A stretch of 64,000 nucleotides of DNA, from NCBI RefSeq assembly GCF_002258315.1, contig NZ_NOYD01000046.1, positions 228,688 to 292,687 of the forward strand, in the 5' to 3' direction. The notes beneath the pieces are model-generated. The model worked only from the letters and a program-made list of their open reading frames with translations, was not told the origin of the DNA and searched no databases. A program made the translations under genes and the position numbers. Below, piece by piece: positions 24,933 through 34,024 of this stretch. This DNA is from Rhodococcus sp. 06-462-5. GTDB taxonomy: Bacteria > Actinomycetota > Actinomycetes > Mycobacteriales > Mycobacteriaceae. Each line of letters starts with the position of its first letter. Position 1 is the stretch's first letter.

Positions 24933-26417
24933 ATGACCGCAGTACAGGAATCTGCCGCACCGTCGTTGCCGACCGGCACCGCCACCGAGCTCTACATCGC
25001 AGGGCAGTGGCGCGGTGCATCCGACGGAGGCACCTTCACCGACCTCAACCCCACCACGGAGCAGCCACTGGCCGAGGTTGCCGCCGCCACGGCGTCGGAT
25101 GTGGATGCTGCGGTGCGTGCGGCTCGCGCCCAGCTCGGTGGCGAATGGGGTGCCACGCCCGGAGCGGTCCGCGGAAAGCTGCTCAATCGAATTGCCGATC
25201 TGATCGAGCGCGACGGGGATCTGTTGGCGCGGCTGGAGGCTCTCGACGTCGGCAAGCCGGTGGGTCAGCCGGCGATGCTCGACATCCCCAATGCTGCAGC
25301 CACTTTCCGACACTTCGCCGGGTGGGCCGACAAGATCACCGGTAGCTCCATCCCCACTGCGGGTTACTTCGGTCAGCCGACGCACTCGTACACCGTTCGC
25401 GAGCCCGTCGGCGTGATCGGCATGATCGTTCCGTGGAACACCCCGTTGATGATCGCCGGGTGGAAGCTCGCACCTGCGCTGGCTGCGGGAAACACCGTGG
25501 TGATCAAGCCGCCGGAGGACGCCCCGTTGTCGATCCTGCATCTGGCTCGTCTGATCGACGAGGCGGGCGTACCTGCCGGAGTCGTCAATGTCCTTCCGGG
25601 ACTGGGAGAAGTGACCGGCGACGCGTTGGTCGGTCATCCTGACGTCGACAAGATCAGCTTCACCGGCAGCCCGCGGGTCGGCAAGCTCATCGCCAAGAAG
25701 GCTGCCGACACGTTCAAGCGGACGACGCTCGAGCTCGGCGGCAAGTCTCCGCAGATCATCCTCGAGGACGCGGATCTCGAGGCAGCGATCAACGGAACCG
25801 CGATGGGACTGTTCTTCAATCAGGGCCAGGTGTGTGCGGCTGGTACCCGGGTGCTGGTGCATCGCTCGCTGTACTCACAGGTGGTCGACGGTTTGGCCGC
25901 TGCGGCGTCGGCTCAGGTACTGGGCGACCCGTTCGATCCGTCGACGACGATGGGGGCACTGGTCAACGCGAAGCAGCGCGACAGCGTGCTGGGGTACATC
26001 CAGGCCGGACGCGACGGCGGTGCCCGAGTGGCGGCCGGAGGTGGCCGCCCCGACGGGGCCGGATACTTCGTCGAGCCGACCATCTTCGCCGACGCCGACA
26101 ACGGCATGAAGATCGCCCAGGAGGAGATCTTCGGGCCCGTCGGCACGGTCATTCCGTTCGACACCGCAGACGAAGCGATCGGTATCGCCAACGACACCGT
26201 GTACGGATTGGCCGCGAGCATCTGGACCCGCGACGTGTCGAGGGCGCACACCTTGGCTGCGCAGGTCCGATCCGGCGCGGTCTGGGTGAACGGTTGGGCT
26301 GCAATCGATCCCGCACTCCCGTGGGGCGGAATGAAGACCAGTGGCACGGGCCGTGAACTCGGATGGGCCGGCATCGAGGCCAACACCGAGGAGAAGGTAG
26401 TCACGATCGTCCTGTAG
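24933..26417 (+). CDS. Aldehyde dehydrogenase (phenylacetaldehyde/betaine-aldehyde type)
   Basis: This NAD(P)-dependent aldehyde dehydrogenase has 494 residues. Family landmarks: IVPWNTPLMIAGWKLAPALAAG (NAD-binding and oxyanion Asn), FTGSPRVG, ELGGKSPQII with the general-base Glu, and FFNQGQVCAAGTR with the catalytic Cys. It oxidises an aldehyde to acid. Context (copper amine oxidase, GMC alcohol oxidoreductase and paaK on the same side) suggests phenylacetaldehyde to phenylacetate, the job of FeaB in E. coli. Divergent from nitrilase. The upstream region carries the repeated AraC-type motif also found before the GMC gene. Followed by a tandem repeat and a hairpin. Confidence 0.9.
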   Translation: MTAVQESAAPSLPTGTATELYIAGQWRGASDGGTFTDLNPTTEQPLAEVAAATASDVDAAVRAARAQLGGEWGATPGAVRGKLLNRIADLIERDGDLLARLEALDVGKPVGQPAMLDIPNAAATFRHFAGWADKITGSSIPTAGYFGQPTHSYTVREPVGVIGMIVPWNTPLMIAGWKLAPALAAGNTVVIKPPEDAPLSILHLARLIDEAGVPAGVVNVLPGLGEVTGDALVGHPDVDKISFTGSPRVGKLIAKKAADTFKRTTLELGGKSPQIILEDADLEAAINGTAMGLFFNQGQVCAAGTRVLVHRSLYSQVVDGLAAAASAQVLGDPFDPSTTMGALVNAKQRDSVLGYIQAGRDGGARVAAGGGRPDGAGYFVEPTIFADADNGMKIAQEEIFGPVGTVIPFDTADEAIGIANDTVYGLAASIWTRDVSRAHTLAAQVRSGAVWVNGWAAIDPALPWGGMKTSGTGRELGWAGIEANTEEKVVTIVL

Positions 26418-26425
26418 AGCTCACG

Positions 26426-26502
26426 CAGGTGAGCGGGAGTGGAGCCTGCGGAACGACCCAGGTGAGCGGGAGTGGAGCCTGCGGAACGACCCAGGTGAGC
26501 GG
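26426..26502. repeat. 33-bp tandem repeat (2.3 copies)
   Basis: Two identical 33-bp units at 26426-26458 and 26459-26491, each beginning CAGGTGAGCGGGAGTGGAGC, are followed by the first 11 bases of a third unit. They lie directly after the aldehyde dehydrogenase stop and are non-coding. There are no spacers between copies, so this is not a CRISPR array. Confidence 0.9.
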
Positions 26503-26538
26503 AACTTCGTAGCAGGGGTCGAGTTTCCGCTCACCTGG
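26491..26538. terminator. Long hairpin / dispersed intergenic repeat
   Basis: CCAGGTGAGCGGAA (26491-26504) is exactly complementary to TTCCGCTCACCTGG (26525-26538), giving a 14-bp stem with a 20-base loop. No T-run follows, so it is either a GC-rich actinobacterial-type terminator for the aldehyde dehydrogenase or a mobile palindromic repeat. The loop portion AACTTCGTAGCAGGGGTCGA recurs exactly at 41446-41465. Confidence 0.7.
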
Positions 26539-26596
26539 GGTAACGCGGTGTTTACGGAAGGACACGCGATTCGTAACGAGCAGGTCGCAAGATTTA

Positions 26597-26614
26597 GTTC
26601 AACGGACGTAGAAC
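26597..26614. promoter_or_regulatory. TetR operator upstream of tetR
   Basis: GTTCAACGGACGTAGAAC is an 18-bp near-perfect palindrome (GTTC-N-ACG-N2-CGT-N-GAAC), 78 bp upstream of the tetR start. An almost identical site precedes the copper amine oxidase at 27317-27334. Confidence 0.65.
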
Positions 26615-26692
26615 AACGGCCGAACGGATCGGAAGGCGATGATGACGATGCCCGAACCCTAGGTTCCAGCAGGGAGCCGCTACCGTAGGGCT

Positions 26693-27274
26693 GTGCCGAA
26701 GCTCGTGGATCACGACGAACGCCGCCGCGCGATCACCGCGGCAACCTGGCGTCTGATCGCTGCCAAGGGGATCGATGCCGCGAACATGCGGGACATCGCG
26801 ACCGAGGCGGGATACACGAACGGCGCGCTGAGCCACTACTTCGCGGGCAAGGACGAGATTCTCCGAACTGCATTCGAGCACGTCTTCGAGGCAACGAACC
26901 GCCGTATCGACGAAGCACTGGGCGACGCAACGGGATTCGATGCGCTCCGCATCTTCTGCCGAGAAGTGATGCCGACGACCGAAGAGACTCTGCTCGAGGC
27001 GAGAATCGCAGTCTCGCTGTGGCAGCGCGCAATGTACGACGGGCACATGGACGACACCAACCATCGATCCCTGGTGTCGTGGCGGGCGCGGATGGCTGAG
27101 TTTCTCGAGCAGGCCCGCGCAGAAGGCGACGCCGGCGACTTCGATGTCGATCTCGCCGTCGAAATGTTGCTCAACATGATGATGGGTATGCAGATCCTCG
27201 GCGTGCTCACCCCCGACGACACCACTGCCGACCGGCAGTTCGAGATGCTCGACCGGTTCATAGCTCAGCTGTAA
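26693..27274 (+). CDS. TetR-family regulator of the amine oxidase operon
   Basis: The protein has 193 residues. The BetI-like N-terminal helix-turn-helix is ITAATWRLIAAKGIDAANMRDIATEAGYTNGALSHYFAGKDEIL; the C-terminal ligand domain is helical (AVEMLLNMMMGMQILGVL). GTG start at 26693. It precedes the copper amine oxidase by 84 bp on the same strand, and matching 18-bp palindromes occur before both genes. It therefore probably represses itself and the amine oxidase/permease operon until an amine or its aldehyde is present. The ligand is not predictable from sequence. Confidence 0.88.
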   Translation: MPKLVDHDERRRAITAATWRLIAAKGIDAANMRDIATEAGYTNGALSHYFAGKDEILRTAFEHVFEATNRRIDEALGDATGFDALRIFCREVMPTTEETLLEARIAVSLWQRAMYDGHMDDTNHRSLVSWRARMAEFLEQARAEGDAGDFDVDLAVEMLLNMMMGMQILGVLTPDDTTADRQFEMLDRFIAQL

Positions 27275-27316
27275 CCACCTGTGTGCAGGCGACTCATGGT
27301 CCCGCATGTCTTCATT

Positions 27317-27334
27317 ATTCAACGTCTGTAGAAC
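27317..27334. promoter_or_regulatory. TetR operator upstream of copper amine oxidase
   Basis: ATTCAACGTCTGTAGAAC shares 14 of 18 bases with the site upstream of tetR, including the outer arm GTAGAAC and the inner ACG. It ends 24 bp before the amine oxidase ATG, where a bound repressor would block transcription. Confidence 0.62.
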
Positions 27335-27358
27335 CAACACCGACCTCGAGGAATATCC

Positions 27359-29305
27359 ATGCCAACTCTCACGCCACACGCAATCGACCACGCGTTGTCG
27401 TTGCCCACCGAAGACGAGATCGCACAGGTTCGAGACATCGTCGACGCCGCCGGATTCGTCACGGCTGCAACGCGGTTCGTCTACCTCGGACTGGACGAAC
27501 CGGAGAAGTCCGAGTTGTACGTCGCCGAACCGACCACCCGACGCACCTTCCGGGTGCTGTTGCACGACATCTCGACACCCGATGCCGTCGACCTTCTCGT
27601 CTCCCTCGACGAGCGTCAGGTGATCGGCTCCACCCGCCTCGATGCGATCCGTGACGGCCAGATGCCGGTGCTCGACGAGGAATTCGAGCTCGTCGAGAAG
27701 GTGCTCTCCACCGATCCGGACTGGCTCGCCGCGCTGGCCGCGCGCGGACTGGACGTAGCCGACGTTCGAGTGGCACCCCTGTCGGCAGGTGTGTTCGACT
27801 ACCCGGGCGAGCACGGTCGACGCATACTGCGCGGCTTGGCTTTTCGGCAAGACTACCCCGCCGATCACGCGTGGGCCCATCCTATCGACGGGCTGGTCGC
27901 GTTCGTGGACGTGATGAATTGGACGGTGGACAAGGTTGTCGACCTGGGTGTGGTTCCCATCCCGGAGGAATCGGGAAACTTCGACGATTCGGCCGTCACC
28001 GGCCCGCTGCGCACCACGCAGAAGCCGATCGAGATCACTCAACCCGAGGGGCCCAGCTTCACGGTTCGAGGCAATCGCGTCGACTGGGAGAAGTGGTCCT
28101 TCCGAGTCGGCTTCGATGTGCGTGAGGGCCTGGTGCTGCACCAGATCGGGTTCGAGGACGGGGGTACCGTCCGTCCGATCATCCACCGCGCTTCGATCGC
28201 CGAAATGGTTGTGCCCTATGGTGATCCGTCCCCGGTGCGGTCGTGGCAGAACTACTTCGACACCGGTGAGTACCTGGTGGGACGGTTCGCGAACTCACTC
28301 GAACTCGGGTGCGACTGCGTCGGGGACATCACGTACTTCGACGCCGTGATCGCCGACGAATTCGGCAACCCGAAAACGCTGACGAACGCCGTGTGCATGC
28401 ACGAGGAGGATTTCGGGGTGCTGTGGAAGCACACCGATCTGTGGTCGGGATCGCAGGAGACCCGGCGTCAGCGTCGACTCGTGATCTCCTTCTTCACCAC
28501 CATCGGCAACTACGACTACGGATTCTTCTGGTACCTCTACCTCGACGGCACCATCGAATTCGAGGTCAAGGCAACCGGAATCGTGTTCACTTCCGGGCAT
28601 CCCGGTGGTGACTATCCGTACGCGACGCAGATCGCCCCCGGGCTCGGTGCGCCGTGCCATCAGCACCTGTTCAGTGCGCGACTCGACATGATGGTCGACG
28701 GCATCGGCAACTCCGTCGAGGAGATCGAGACCCGCCGAGTACCGATGGGCCCGGACAACCTGCACGGCAACGCCTTTGCTCTGCAACACACGCCGCTGGC
28801 CACGGAGTCCGAGGCGCAACGCGTCGCCGACGGCACAGTGGGGCGCGTCTGGCACGTCACCAATCCCACCTCGTTGAGCCGACTCGGAAAGCCCGTCGGA
28901 TACACACTGCACCCCGAGGGGCAGCCGCTGCTGTTGGCCGACGACAACTCGTCGATCGCGCGACGCGCCACGTTCGCCACCAAGCATCTCTGGGTGACGC
29001 AGTTCGACCGAAGCGAACGGTATGCCGCAGGCGATTTCGTCAACCAGCACCACGGGGGAGCTGGCCTGCCGGCATTCGTCGCCTCGAACCGTAGCCTCGT
29101 CGACGAGGACATCGTGCTGTGGCACACCTTCGGGCTGACCCACTTCCCGAGGCCCGAGGATTGGCCGATCATGCCGGTGGACTACACCGGCTTCAAACTC
29201 AAGCCCGCGGGGTTCTTCGATCGCAACCCCACCCTCGACGTGCCCCGCTCGAGTTCTTCGCACTGCGCCGCATCGAGCTGCGAGAGCGGTGAGCAGAATG
29301 TCTGA
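27359..29305 (+). CDS. Copper amine oxidase (primary-amine oxidase, TPQ)
   Basis: The protein has 648 residues. The active-site motif is NYDYGFFW, whose first Tyr is the precursor of the self-made topaquinone cofactor. The general-base Asp lies in [13 protein letters not shown]. Copper ligands are His-X-His in [11 protein letters not shown] and the late His in [14 protein letters not shown]. It oxidises primary amines to aldehydes with release of ammonia and hydrogen peroxide. No signal peptide is visible, so it is cytosolic, like Arthrobacter phenethylamine and histamine oxidases. Phenethylamine or tyramine is the likely substrate given the adjacent aldehyde dehydrogenase and paa genes. It starts the operon with a permease and a small membrane protein. 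GAGGA precedes the ATG. Confidence 0.95.
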   Translation: MPTLTPHAIDHALSLPTEDEIAQVRDIVDAAGFVTAATRFVYLGLDEPEKSELYVAEPTTRRTFRVLLHDISTPDAVDLLVSLDERQVIGSTRLDAIRDGQMPVLDEEFELVEKVLSTDPDWLAALAARGLDVADVRVAPLSAGVFDYPGEHGRRILRGLAFRQDYPADHAWAHPIDGLVAFVDVMNWTVDKVVDLGVVPIPEESGNFDDSAVTGPLRTTQKPIEITQPEGPSFTVRGNRVDWEKWSFRVGFDVREGLVLHQIGFEDGGTVRPIIHRASIAEMVVPYGDPSPVRSWQNYFDTGEYLVGRFANSLELGCDCVGDITYFDAVIADEFGNPKTLTNAVCMHEEDFGVLWKHTDLWSGSQETRRQRRLVISFFTTIGNYDYGFFWYLYLDGTIEFEVKATGIVFTSGHPGGDYPYATQIAPGLGAPCHQHLFSARLDMMVDGIGNSVEEIETRRVPMGPDNLHGNAFALQHTPLATESEAQRVADGTVGRVWHVTNPTSLSRLGKPVGYTLHPEGQPLLLADDNSSIARRATFATKHLWVTQFDRSERYAAGDFVNQHHGGAGLPAFVASNRSLVDEDIVLWHTFGLTHFPRPEDWPIMPVDYTGFKLKPAGFFDRNPTLDVPRSSSSHCAASSCESGEQNV

Positions 29306-30719
29306 GCGCCAATCTAATTCGACGGCCGGCGCGCTACGTGGTTCCATCGGCGTAGTCGGGATCGTGTTCCTGGTCATCGCTGCTGCAGCGCCACTGACCG
29401 CCATCGGTGGGGCCTTACCGGTCATGATCGCGACCGGCAACGGAGCGGGCGCACCGCTCGCCTACATCGTCGCCGCGATCGTTCTGCTGATCTTCAGCGT
29501 CGGCTACGCGGCCATGAGCCGACACATGGTCGACACCGGCGCGTTCTACGCCTATGTGGAGAAGGGGCTCGGGAGAACCATGGGCCTCGGCGCTGCGGGT
29601 CTGGCGCTGCTGACGTACACCGCCATTCAGGCGGGCATCTACGGACTCGCCGCATCGACCGTCGACAGCCTCGTCGTGAAGTACGGCGGCCCCGACCTGC
29701 CGTGGTGGGTGTGGGCACTCGGTCTCGTCGCGATCGTGGCGCTGCTCGGCTACCGCAGCATCGATCTCGGTGCCAAGGTCCTCGGGGTACTGCTGGTGCT
29801 CGAGATCGGCATCATCGTAATCCTGTCGGTCGCGGTGTTCGCCAAGGGTGGTGCCGCGGGCATCGACGTCGAATCGTTCACTCCCTCGGCCTTCTTCAGC
29901 GGATCCCCGGGAATCGCCCTGATGTTCGCCATCGCGTCGTTCATCGGCTTCGAGGCCACCGCGATCTACGGTGAGGAGGCGCGTAACCCCACGCGGACCG
30001 TTCCGATCGCGACCTACGCCGCTGTTGTCACCATCGGACTGGTGTACGCGGTATCGAGTTGGGCCGTCGTACTCGCTTTCGGCAGTGCATCCGTCGCGCA
30101 GGCCGCTGCCGACGACACGGCGGGATTGACGTTCGCCGCTGCCGCCCAGTACCTGGGCCCGATGTCGGCGGACATCATGGAGATCATGTTGGTCACCAGT
30201 CTCTTCGCCGCCCTTCTCGCGTTCCACAACGCAATCGGACGGTACGTCTTCGCGCTCGCTCGCAAAGGTGTCGCCCCGTCGATGCTGGCGCGCACGCACT
30301 CTCGGCACGGCTCCCCGCACATGGGGTCACTGTTCCAAACAGCCTCCGCAGCAGTGGTTCTCGTGGTCTTCGCGGCAGCAGGCGCAGACCCGGTGCTGGA
30401 ACTGTTCACCTGGATGTCCGGGCTGGCCACCGTGAGCATTCTGGTCCTGATGATCCTCACCGGCGGTGCCATCATCGCCTTCTTCCGTCGATCGACCGTG
30501 GATACGCGTACTTGGCACACCGTTGTCGCCCCGGTACTCGGAACCGTGGGTCTGGTGGCGATCCTCGGTCTTGTGCTGGACAACTTCACACTGCTCATCG
30601 GCGGTTCGGGGGTGCTCGCCGCGCTGCTGTTGATCGTCGTCGCGACGTTCTTCGCGGCGGGGATCCTCGTAGCTCGGCTGACCGGATCTCGCGCCCTCGA
30701 TCTCGAGCCGACGGGCTGA
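29298..30719 (+). CDS. APC-family amino acid/amine permease
   Basis: The protein has 473 residues and about 12 hydrophobic helices. The N-terminal [24 protein letters not shown] and the [25 protein letters not shown] segment are typical of the amino acid-polyamine-organocation superfamily. It probably imports the amine that the copper amine oxidase consumes. The start overlaps the end of the oxidase gene: ATG 29298 or GTG 29289 are both possible. The following membrane-protein gene begins 5 bp after its stop, so all three genes are one transcript. Substrate assigned by context only. Confidence 0.9.
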   Translation: MSERQSNSTAGALRGSIGVVGIVFLVIAAAAPLTAIGGALPVMIATGNGAGAPLAYIVAAIVLLIFSVGYAAMSRHMVDTGAFYAYVEKGLGRTMGLGAAGLALLTYTAIQAGIYGLAASTVDSLVVKYGGPDLPWWVWALGLVAIVALLGYRSIDLGAKVLGVLLVLEIGIIVILSVAVFAKGGAAGIDVESFTPSAFFSGSPGIALMFAIASFIGFEATAIYGEEARNPTRTVPIATYAAVVTIGLVYAVSSWAVVLAFGSASVAQAAADDTAGLTFAAAAQYLGPMSADIMEIMLVTSLFAALLAFHNAIGRYVFALARKGVAPSMLARTHSRHGSPHMGSLFQTASAAVVLVVFAAAGADPVLELFTWMSGLATVSILVLMILTGGAIIAFFRRSTVDTRTWHTVVAPVLGTVGLVAILGLVLDNFTLLIGGSGVLAALLLIVVATFFAAGILVARLTGSRALDLEPTG

Positions 30720-30724
30720 CACCG

Positions 30725-31207
30725 ATGGTCATGACGGTGCTCATGGCGCTGGGTGCGGTGGGTGCTGTCCTGCCCCTGATCGGACGCCGCAACCACACGG
30801 GGCGGGTCCGGTGGGCTCACCTGTGCATGGGCACCGTCATGGCCGCCATGGTGGTCCTCGGCACGGACCCATCCGTGGCGCTGATTTCGATCCTTGCTCT
30901 CGTCGCGGCTGCCGTCCATGTCACCGCCGACCGGCCGAACAGAACTCGATCGATTCCGTGCGCGGTGGACCTGACGTGCATGGCCGTGCTGCTGATGATG
31001 CTGCTGCCCATGCACTCCCACGCGGATCCGCAGGCGTCGACGCGGCACCGGCACGGAGTCGAGGCGGATCCAAGGATCATCGCCGCGCTGCTCCTGGTGG
31101 GGTGGATGGCCGTGACGATCCACCTGCTGCGCACGAACCCGCCCGGACGACGAGTCACCGCAGGTTCCGCACTGATGATCCTGGGAATGGCACCGATGGT
31201 CTACTGA
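30725..31207 (+). CDS. His/Met-rich small membrane protein, possible copper handling
   Basis: The protein has 160 residues with about five hydrophobic helices. Many Met and His residues lie in or next to helices (WAHLCMGTVMAAMVV; CMAVLLMMLLPMHSH), followed by a His-rich loop (HSHADPQASTRHRHG). I recall a similar pattern in the actinobacterial DUF5134 group but am not certain. It begins 5 bp after the permease stop in the copper amine oxidase operon. A role in copper supply for topaquinone formation would explain both composition and location, but this is inference. An alternative is an unrelated hypothetical membrane protein. Confidence 0.75.
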   Translation: MVMTVLMALGAVGAVLPLIGRRNHTGRVRWAHLCMGTVMAAMVVLGTDPSVALISILALVAAAVHVTADRPNRTRSIPCAVDLTCMAVLLMMLLPMHSHADPQASTRHRHGVEADPRIIAALLLVGWMAVTIHLLRTNPPGRRVTAGSALMILGMAPMVY

Positions 31208-31234
31208 CGGTCGCTCCTGCAGGCTCCGCTCCCG

Positions 31235-31272
31235 GTGCGCATCTGACCCAGAATGTGTGCGCGCAGCGACAT
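31235..31272 (+). promoter_or_regulatory. Putative AraC-type activator site upstream of GMC oxidoreductase
   Basis: GTGCGCATCT, seven bases, then AATGTGTGCGCG and CGACATG. Both blocks and the gap match the site before the aldehyde dehydrogenase; TGCGC half-sites start at 31236 and 31258, 22 bp apart. It lies about 70-100 bp upstream of the GMC ATG. Confidence 0.6.
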
Positions 31273-31332
31273 GTTTGTGCTCGCAGATTCGGCCACTGTT
31301 GTGTCGACGGTCACAACAGAAAGAGGCAGCGC

Positions 31333-32853
31333 ATGTCGACGGATTACATCGTAGTGGGAGCAGGATCAGCAGGAAGCGTCATCGCTCGCCGACTGCTCGA
31401 TGCCGGGCACACCGTGCATGTCATCGAAGCAGGACCGGTGGACACCGATCCGGCGATCCACTCACCCCAGGGCTGGCCGACGCTGCTGGGCGGATCGCAG
31501 GACTGGGGACTGTTCACCACCCCGCAGAAGCACGCCAACGATCGGCGGATCTTCTGGCCACGCGGGCGCGTACTCGGCGGCAGCTCGTCGCTCAACGGAA
31601 TGATCTACGTCCGAGGACATTCCAGCGATTACGACGCGTGGGCGTCCGCAACCGGAGATGCCGGGTGGGCCTGGGAGAACGTATTGCCACTGTTCAAGCG
31701 CTCGGAGTCATACGAGCTCGGTGCCAACGAGTTCCACGGCGGCGACGGGCCGCTGCCGGTGTCGATCATGGGTACCCCGCACCCCTTGGCGGCTGCCTTC
31801 GTCGATGCGGCGGTCGAGCACGGGCACAAACTGATCGACGACTTCAACGCCGACGAGATGCTGGGCGCGGGCTACAACCACACCACCACCCGCGACGGCG
31901 AACGGATGAGTGCGTGGAAGAGCTTCGTCGGCCCGGTGATCGACCATCATGATTTGACCGTCACCACTGGCGCACTCGTGCACAAGGTGGTGCTCGAGAA
32001 CGGCCGAGCGGTGGGAATCGAGTACAGCCGCGGGGGTTCCGAGGTGGAGCGATCGTTCGCGGATCACGAGGTGATCCTCTGCGGTGGAGCTCTCGGATCA
32101 CCGAAGACGTTGCTGCTCAGTGGAATCGGACCCGCCGTGCACTTGGCCGAACTTGGGATCGACACGGTCGTGGATCTGCCGGGTGTCGGCGAGAACCTGC
32201 ACGACCATTTGCTGCTCAGCAACATCTACGAATCGCTCGAACCCCTCGCAGCCGGCACCAACAACCTGCTCGAGGCGCAGCTGTATGCCCGCAGTACCGG
32301 ATGGGCAGGCGCTGCACCGGATCTGCAGCCACTGTTCATGCACATTCCGTACCCGGCCGACGGATACCCGGTGCCCGAGAACGGCTACACCATCGCGCCC
32401 GGCATCGTCGCTCCGCGTTCGCGTGGCACTCTCCGGTTGGCATCCTCGGATCCGAGCGAACTGCCGCTGGCGGACCCGAACATCCTGGCCGATCCGTACG
32501 ACCTCGAAGCGATGGTCGACGCCGTGGAGATCTGCCGCGAGATCGGAGCATCCGACGCGTTCGCGCCGTGGCGCAAGGCCGAGGTGGTTCCGGGACCGAG
32601 TGCGCGTACCCGCGACGACCTACGGGCCTACGTTCGACAGACCGCCGGTACGTACCACCATCAGGTCGGCACCTGCAAGATGGGAGCGGACTCGGACGCC
32701 GATGCCGTTGTCGGAGCCGACCTTCGGGTCCGCGGCGTCGAGGGACTGCGGGTCGCGGACGCGTCGATCATGCCCACGGTGCCATCGGGCAACACCAACG
32801 CGCCGTCCATCATGGTCGGTGAGCGGGCCTCGGATCTGATCCTGGGAAGCTAG
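31333..32853 (+). CDS. GMC-family FAD alcohol oxidoreductase
   Basis: The protein has 506 residues. N-terminal FAD loop YIVVGAGSAGSVIARRLL; GMC signature GRVLGGSSSLNGMIYVRGHSSDYDAWA; second signature GALGSPKTLLLSGIGP; C-terminal catalytic His in GTYHHQVGTCKMG and Asn in PSGNTNAPSIM. The family includes choline dehydrogenase, aryl-alcohol and polyethylene-glycol dehydrogenases, and oxidises alcohols to aldehydes. Shared upstream motif with the aldehyde dehydrogenase suggests that the two act in series, for example 2-phenylethanol to phenylacetaldehyde to phenylacetate. The open frame reads through from upstream, but the FAD loop fixes the ATG at 31333 (AAAGAGGCAGC before it). Confidence 0.9.
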   Translation: MSTDYIVVGAGSAGSVIARRLLDAGHTVHVIEAGPVDTDPAIHSPQGWPTLLGGSQDWGLFTTPQKHANDRRIFWPRGRVLGGSSSLNGMIYVRGHSSDYDAWASATGDAGWAWENVLPLFKRSESYELGANEFHGGDGPLPVSIMGTPHPLAAAFVDAAVEHGHKLIDDFNADEMLGAGYNHTTTRDGERMSAWKSFVGPVIDHHDLTVTTGALVHKVVLENGRAVGIEYSRGGSEVERSFADHEVILCGGALGSPKTLLLSGIGPAVHLAELGIDTVVDLPGVGENLHDHLLLSNIYESLEPLAAGTNNLLEAQLYARSTGWAGAAPDLQPLFMHIPYPADGYPVPENGYTIAPGIVAPRSRGTLRLASSDPSELPLADPNILADPYDLEAMVDAVEICREIGASDAFAPWRKAEVVPGPSARTRDDLRAYVRQTAGTYHHQVGTCKMGADSDADAVVGADLRVRGVEGLRVADASIMPTVPSGNTNAPSIMVGERASDLILGS

Positions 32854-32890
32854 GAGAACGGACACGGTTGTTGCACCCGCGAAACGCGGA

Positions 32891-32931
32891 GGTGACGTCA
32901 CCGAAGTGCAGTGCCGCCACTGTGAACAGTG
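32891..32931. promoter_or_regulatory. Two palindromes upstream of AraC gene
   Basis: GGTGACGTCACC (32891-32902) is a perfect 12-bp palindrome, and CACTGTGAACAGTG (32918-32931) is a perfect inverted repeat with a 2-bp centre. Both lie in the 120-bp gap between the GMC gene and the AraC gene. Likely regulator sites; binder unknown. Confidence 0.45.
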
Positions 32932-32973
32932 CACGCCTCGCGCGGAGGTGTCCGGTATTCGAGCGGAGTCGAC

Positions 32974-33921
32974 ATGGTGTTGCACGACTTGTCCAGCCAC
33001 CGTCGAAGTGATCGATTCGAGGTGTGGCGTGAGGTGATCTGCCGCGAGTTCACCCCGCTCACACCCGACGCGGCCGTCGCCGACGACGGATTCGATGGCC
33101 GCGTCGAATTGAGGCCACTGGGGTCGACCAATCGCGCCGTGCTCGAATCTGTCGGGCAACGTATCGCGCACGGACCGGCAGAGGTGGCGCAGACGGGCGA
33201 AGGGGTGTATTTCGTCAACATCCAGCTGGCCGGTATCTGTCGGGTCCGTACCGAAACCGGCGTCACGAGTGTGGTTCCCGGTCAGTTCACCATTGTCGAC
33301 ACCACTCGTCCGTACTGGTTCGACTGCGAGGGCTCGTGGCGCGTCATGTCCTACCAAGTGCCGCATCGATTCTTGGACCGGTCGGACCCGTCGCGGGCAC
33401 GCTCGATCGGTCGATCGATGGATACCGGTTCAGGAACGGGCCTGGCTGTCACGGCTGTCATGAAGGCGTTGTGGGAGAATGGATCCCAGGAATCGACATC
33501 GGAGGAGACCGGCGTGCATCTCGAGCGCGCCTTCCACGCCACGGTCGCGGCAGTCCTCGGCGAAAAGTGGGGGACTGCCGCAGATTCGTCGACCGCGATC
33601 ACCGCGTCGGCGACGGAATACATCCGCTCACATCTGAGTGACCCCGACTTGTCGGTTTCGGTCGTAGCCCGAGCGTTGTCCGTATCGCCACGGACCGTGC
33701 ACTACGCATTTTCCACCGGACCGTCGTTTGCCACGGTGTTGCGCGAACACCGACTGGCTGCGATCGCCGCAGCGCTACGAGATCCGAACAACTCGGCCGG
33801 CATCTCGCGGGTGGCGATTCGCCACGGCATGATCGATGCGAGCTCGTTCAGTAGAGCCTTCCGGCAGAAGTACTCCATGTCTGCACGCGACTATCGGGCA
33901 CAGGCACGTTCGTCGAGGTGA
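32974..33921 (+). CDS. AraC-family regulator, FeaR-like
   Basis: The protein has 315 residues. N-terminal AraC_binding_2-type domain (LAGICRVRTETGVTSVVPGQFTIVDTTRPYWFDCEG) and C-terminal AraC domain (LSVSVVARALSVSPRTVHYAF; HGMIDASSFSRAFRQKYSMSARDYRAQ). FeaR of E. coli has the same architecture and activates an amine oxidase and a phenylacetaldehyde dehydrogenase. Start ATG 32974 with GGAG six bases upstream. It sits between the GMC and acyl-CoA dehydrogenase genes, both preceded by the TGCGC-type motif, so it is the best candidate to bind that motif. Confidence 0.87.
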   Translation: MVLHDLSSHRRSDRFEVWREVICREFTPLTPDAAVADDGFDGRVELRPLGSTNRAVLESVGQRIAHGPAEVAQTGEGVYFVNIQLAGICRVRTETGVTSVVPGQFTIVDTTRPYWFDCEGSWRVMSYQVPHRFLDRSDPSRARSIGRSMDTGSGTGLAVTAVMKALWENGSQESTSEETGVHLERAFHATVAAVLGEKWGTAADSSTAITASATEYIRSHLSDPDLSVSVVARALSVSPRTVHYAFSTGPSFATVLREHRLAAIAAALRDPNNSAGISRVAIRHGMIDASSFSRAFRQKYSMSARDYRAQARSSR

Positions 33922-33924
33922 TTC

Positions 33925-33965
33925 TTGCGTGAACGGCACACAATCTTGCGCTGGGCGACAAGACC
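33925..33965 (+). promoter_or_regulatory. Putative AraC-type activator site upstream of acyl-CoA dehydrogenase
   Basis: TTGCGTGAAC, then CACAATCTTGCGC, then GACAAGACC. The CACAAT, TGCGC and ACAAGACC blocks match the site upstream of the aldehyde dehydrogenase; the TGCG half-sites start 21 bp apart. It lies about 60-100 bp upstream of the acyl-CoA dehydrogenase ATG. Confidence 0.5.
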
Positions 33966-34024
33966 GTGGATGTGCTCCGGCGGTGAACTAGGAGTCCGCC
34001 CGCCACATGGAAGAGGACACCACG

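Noticed and set aside
26426..26538. Possible CRISPR array
   Set aside because: The 33-bp units are directly adjacent with no spacers and only 2.3 copies; no cas genes are present.
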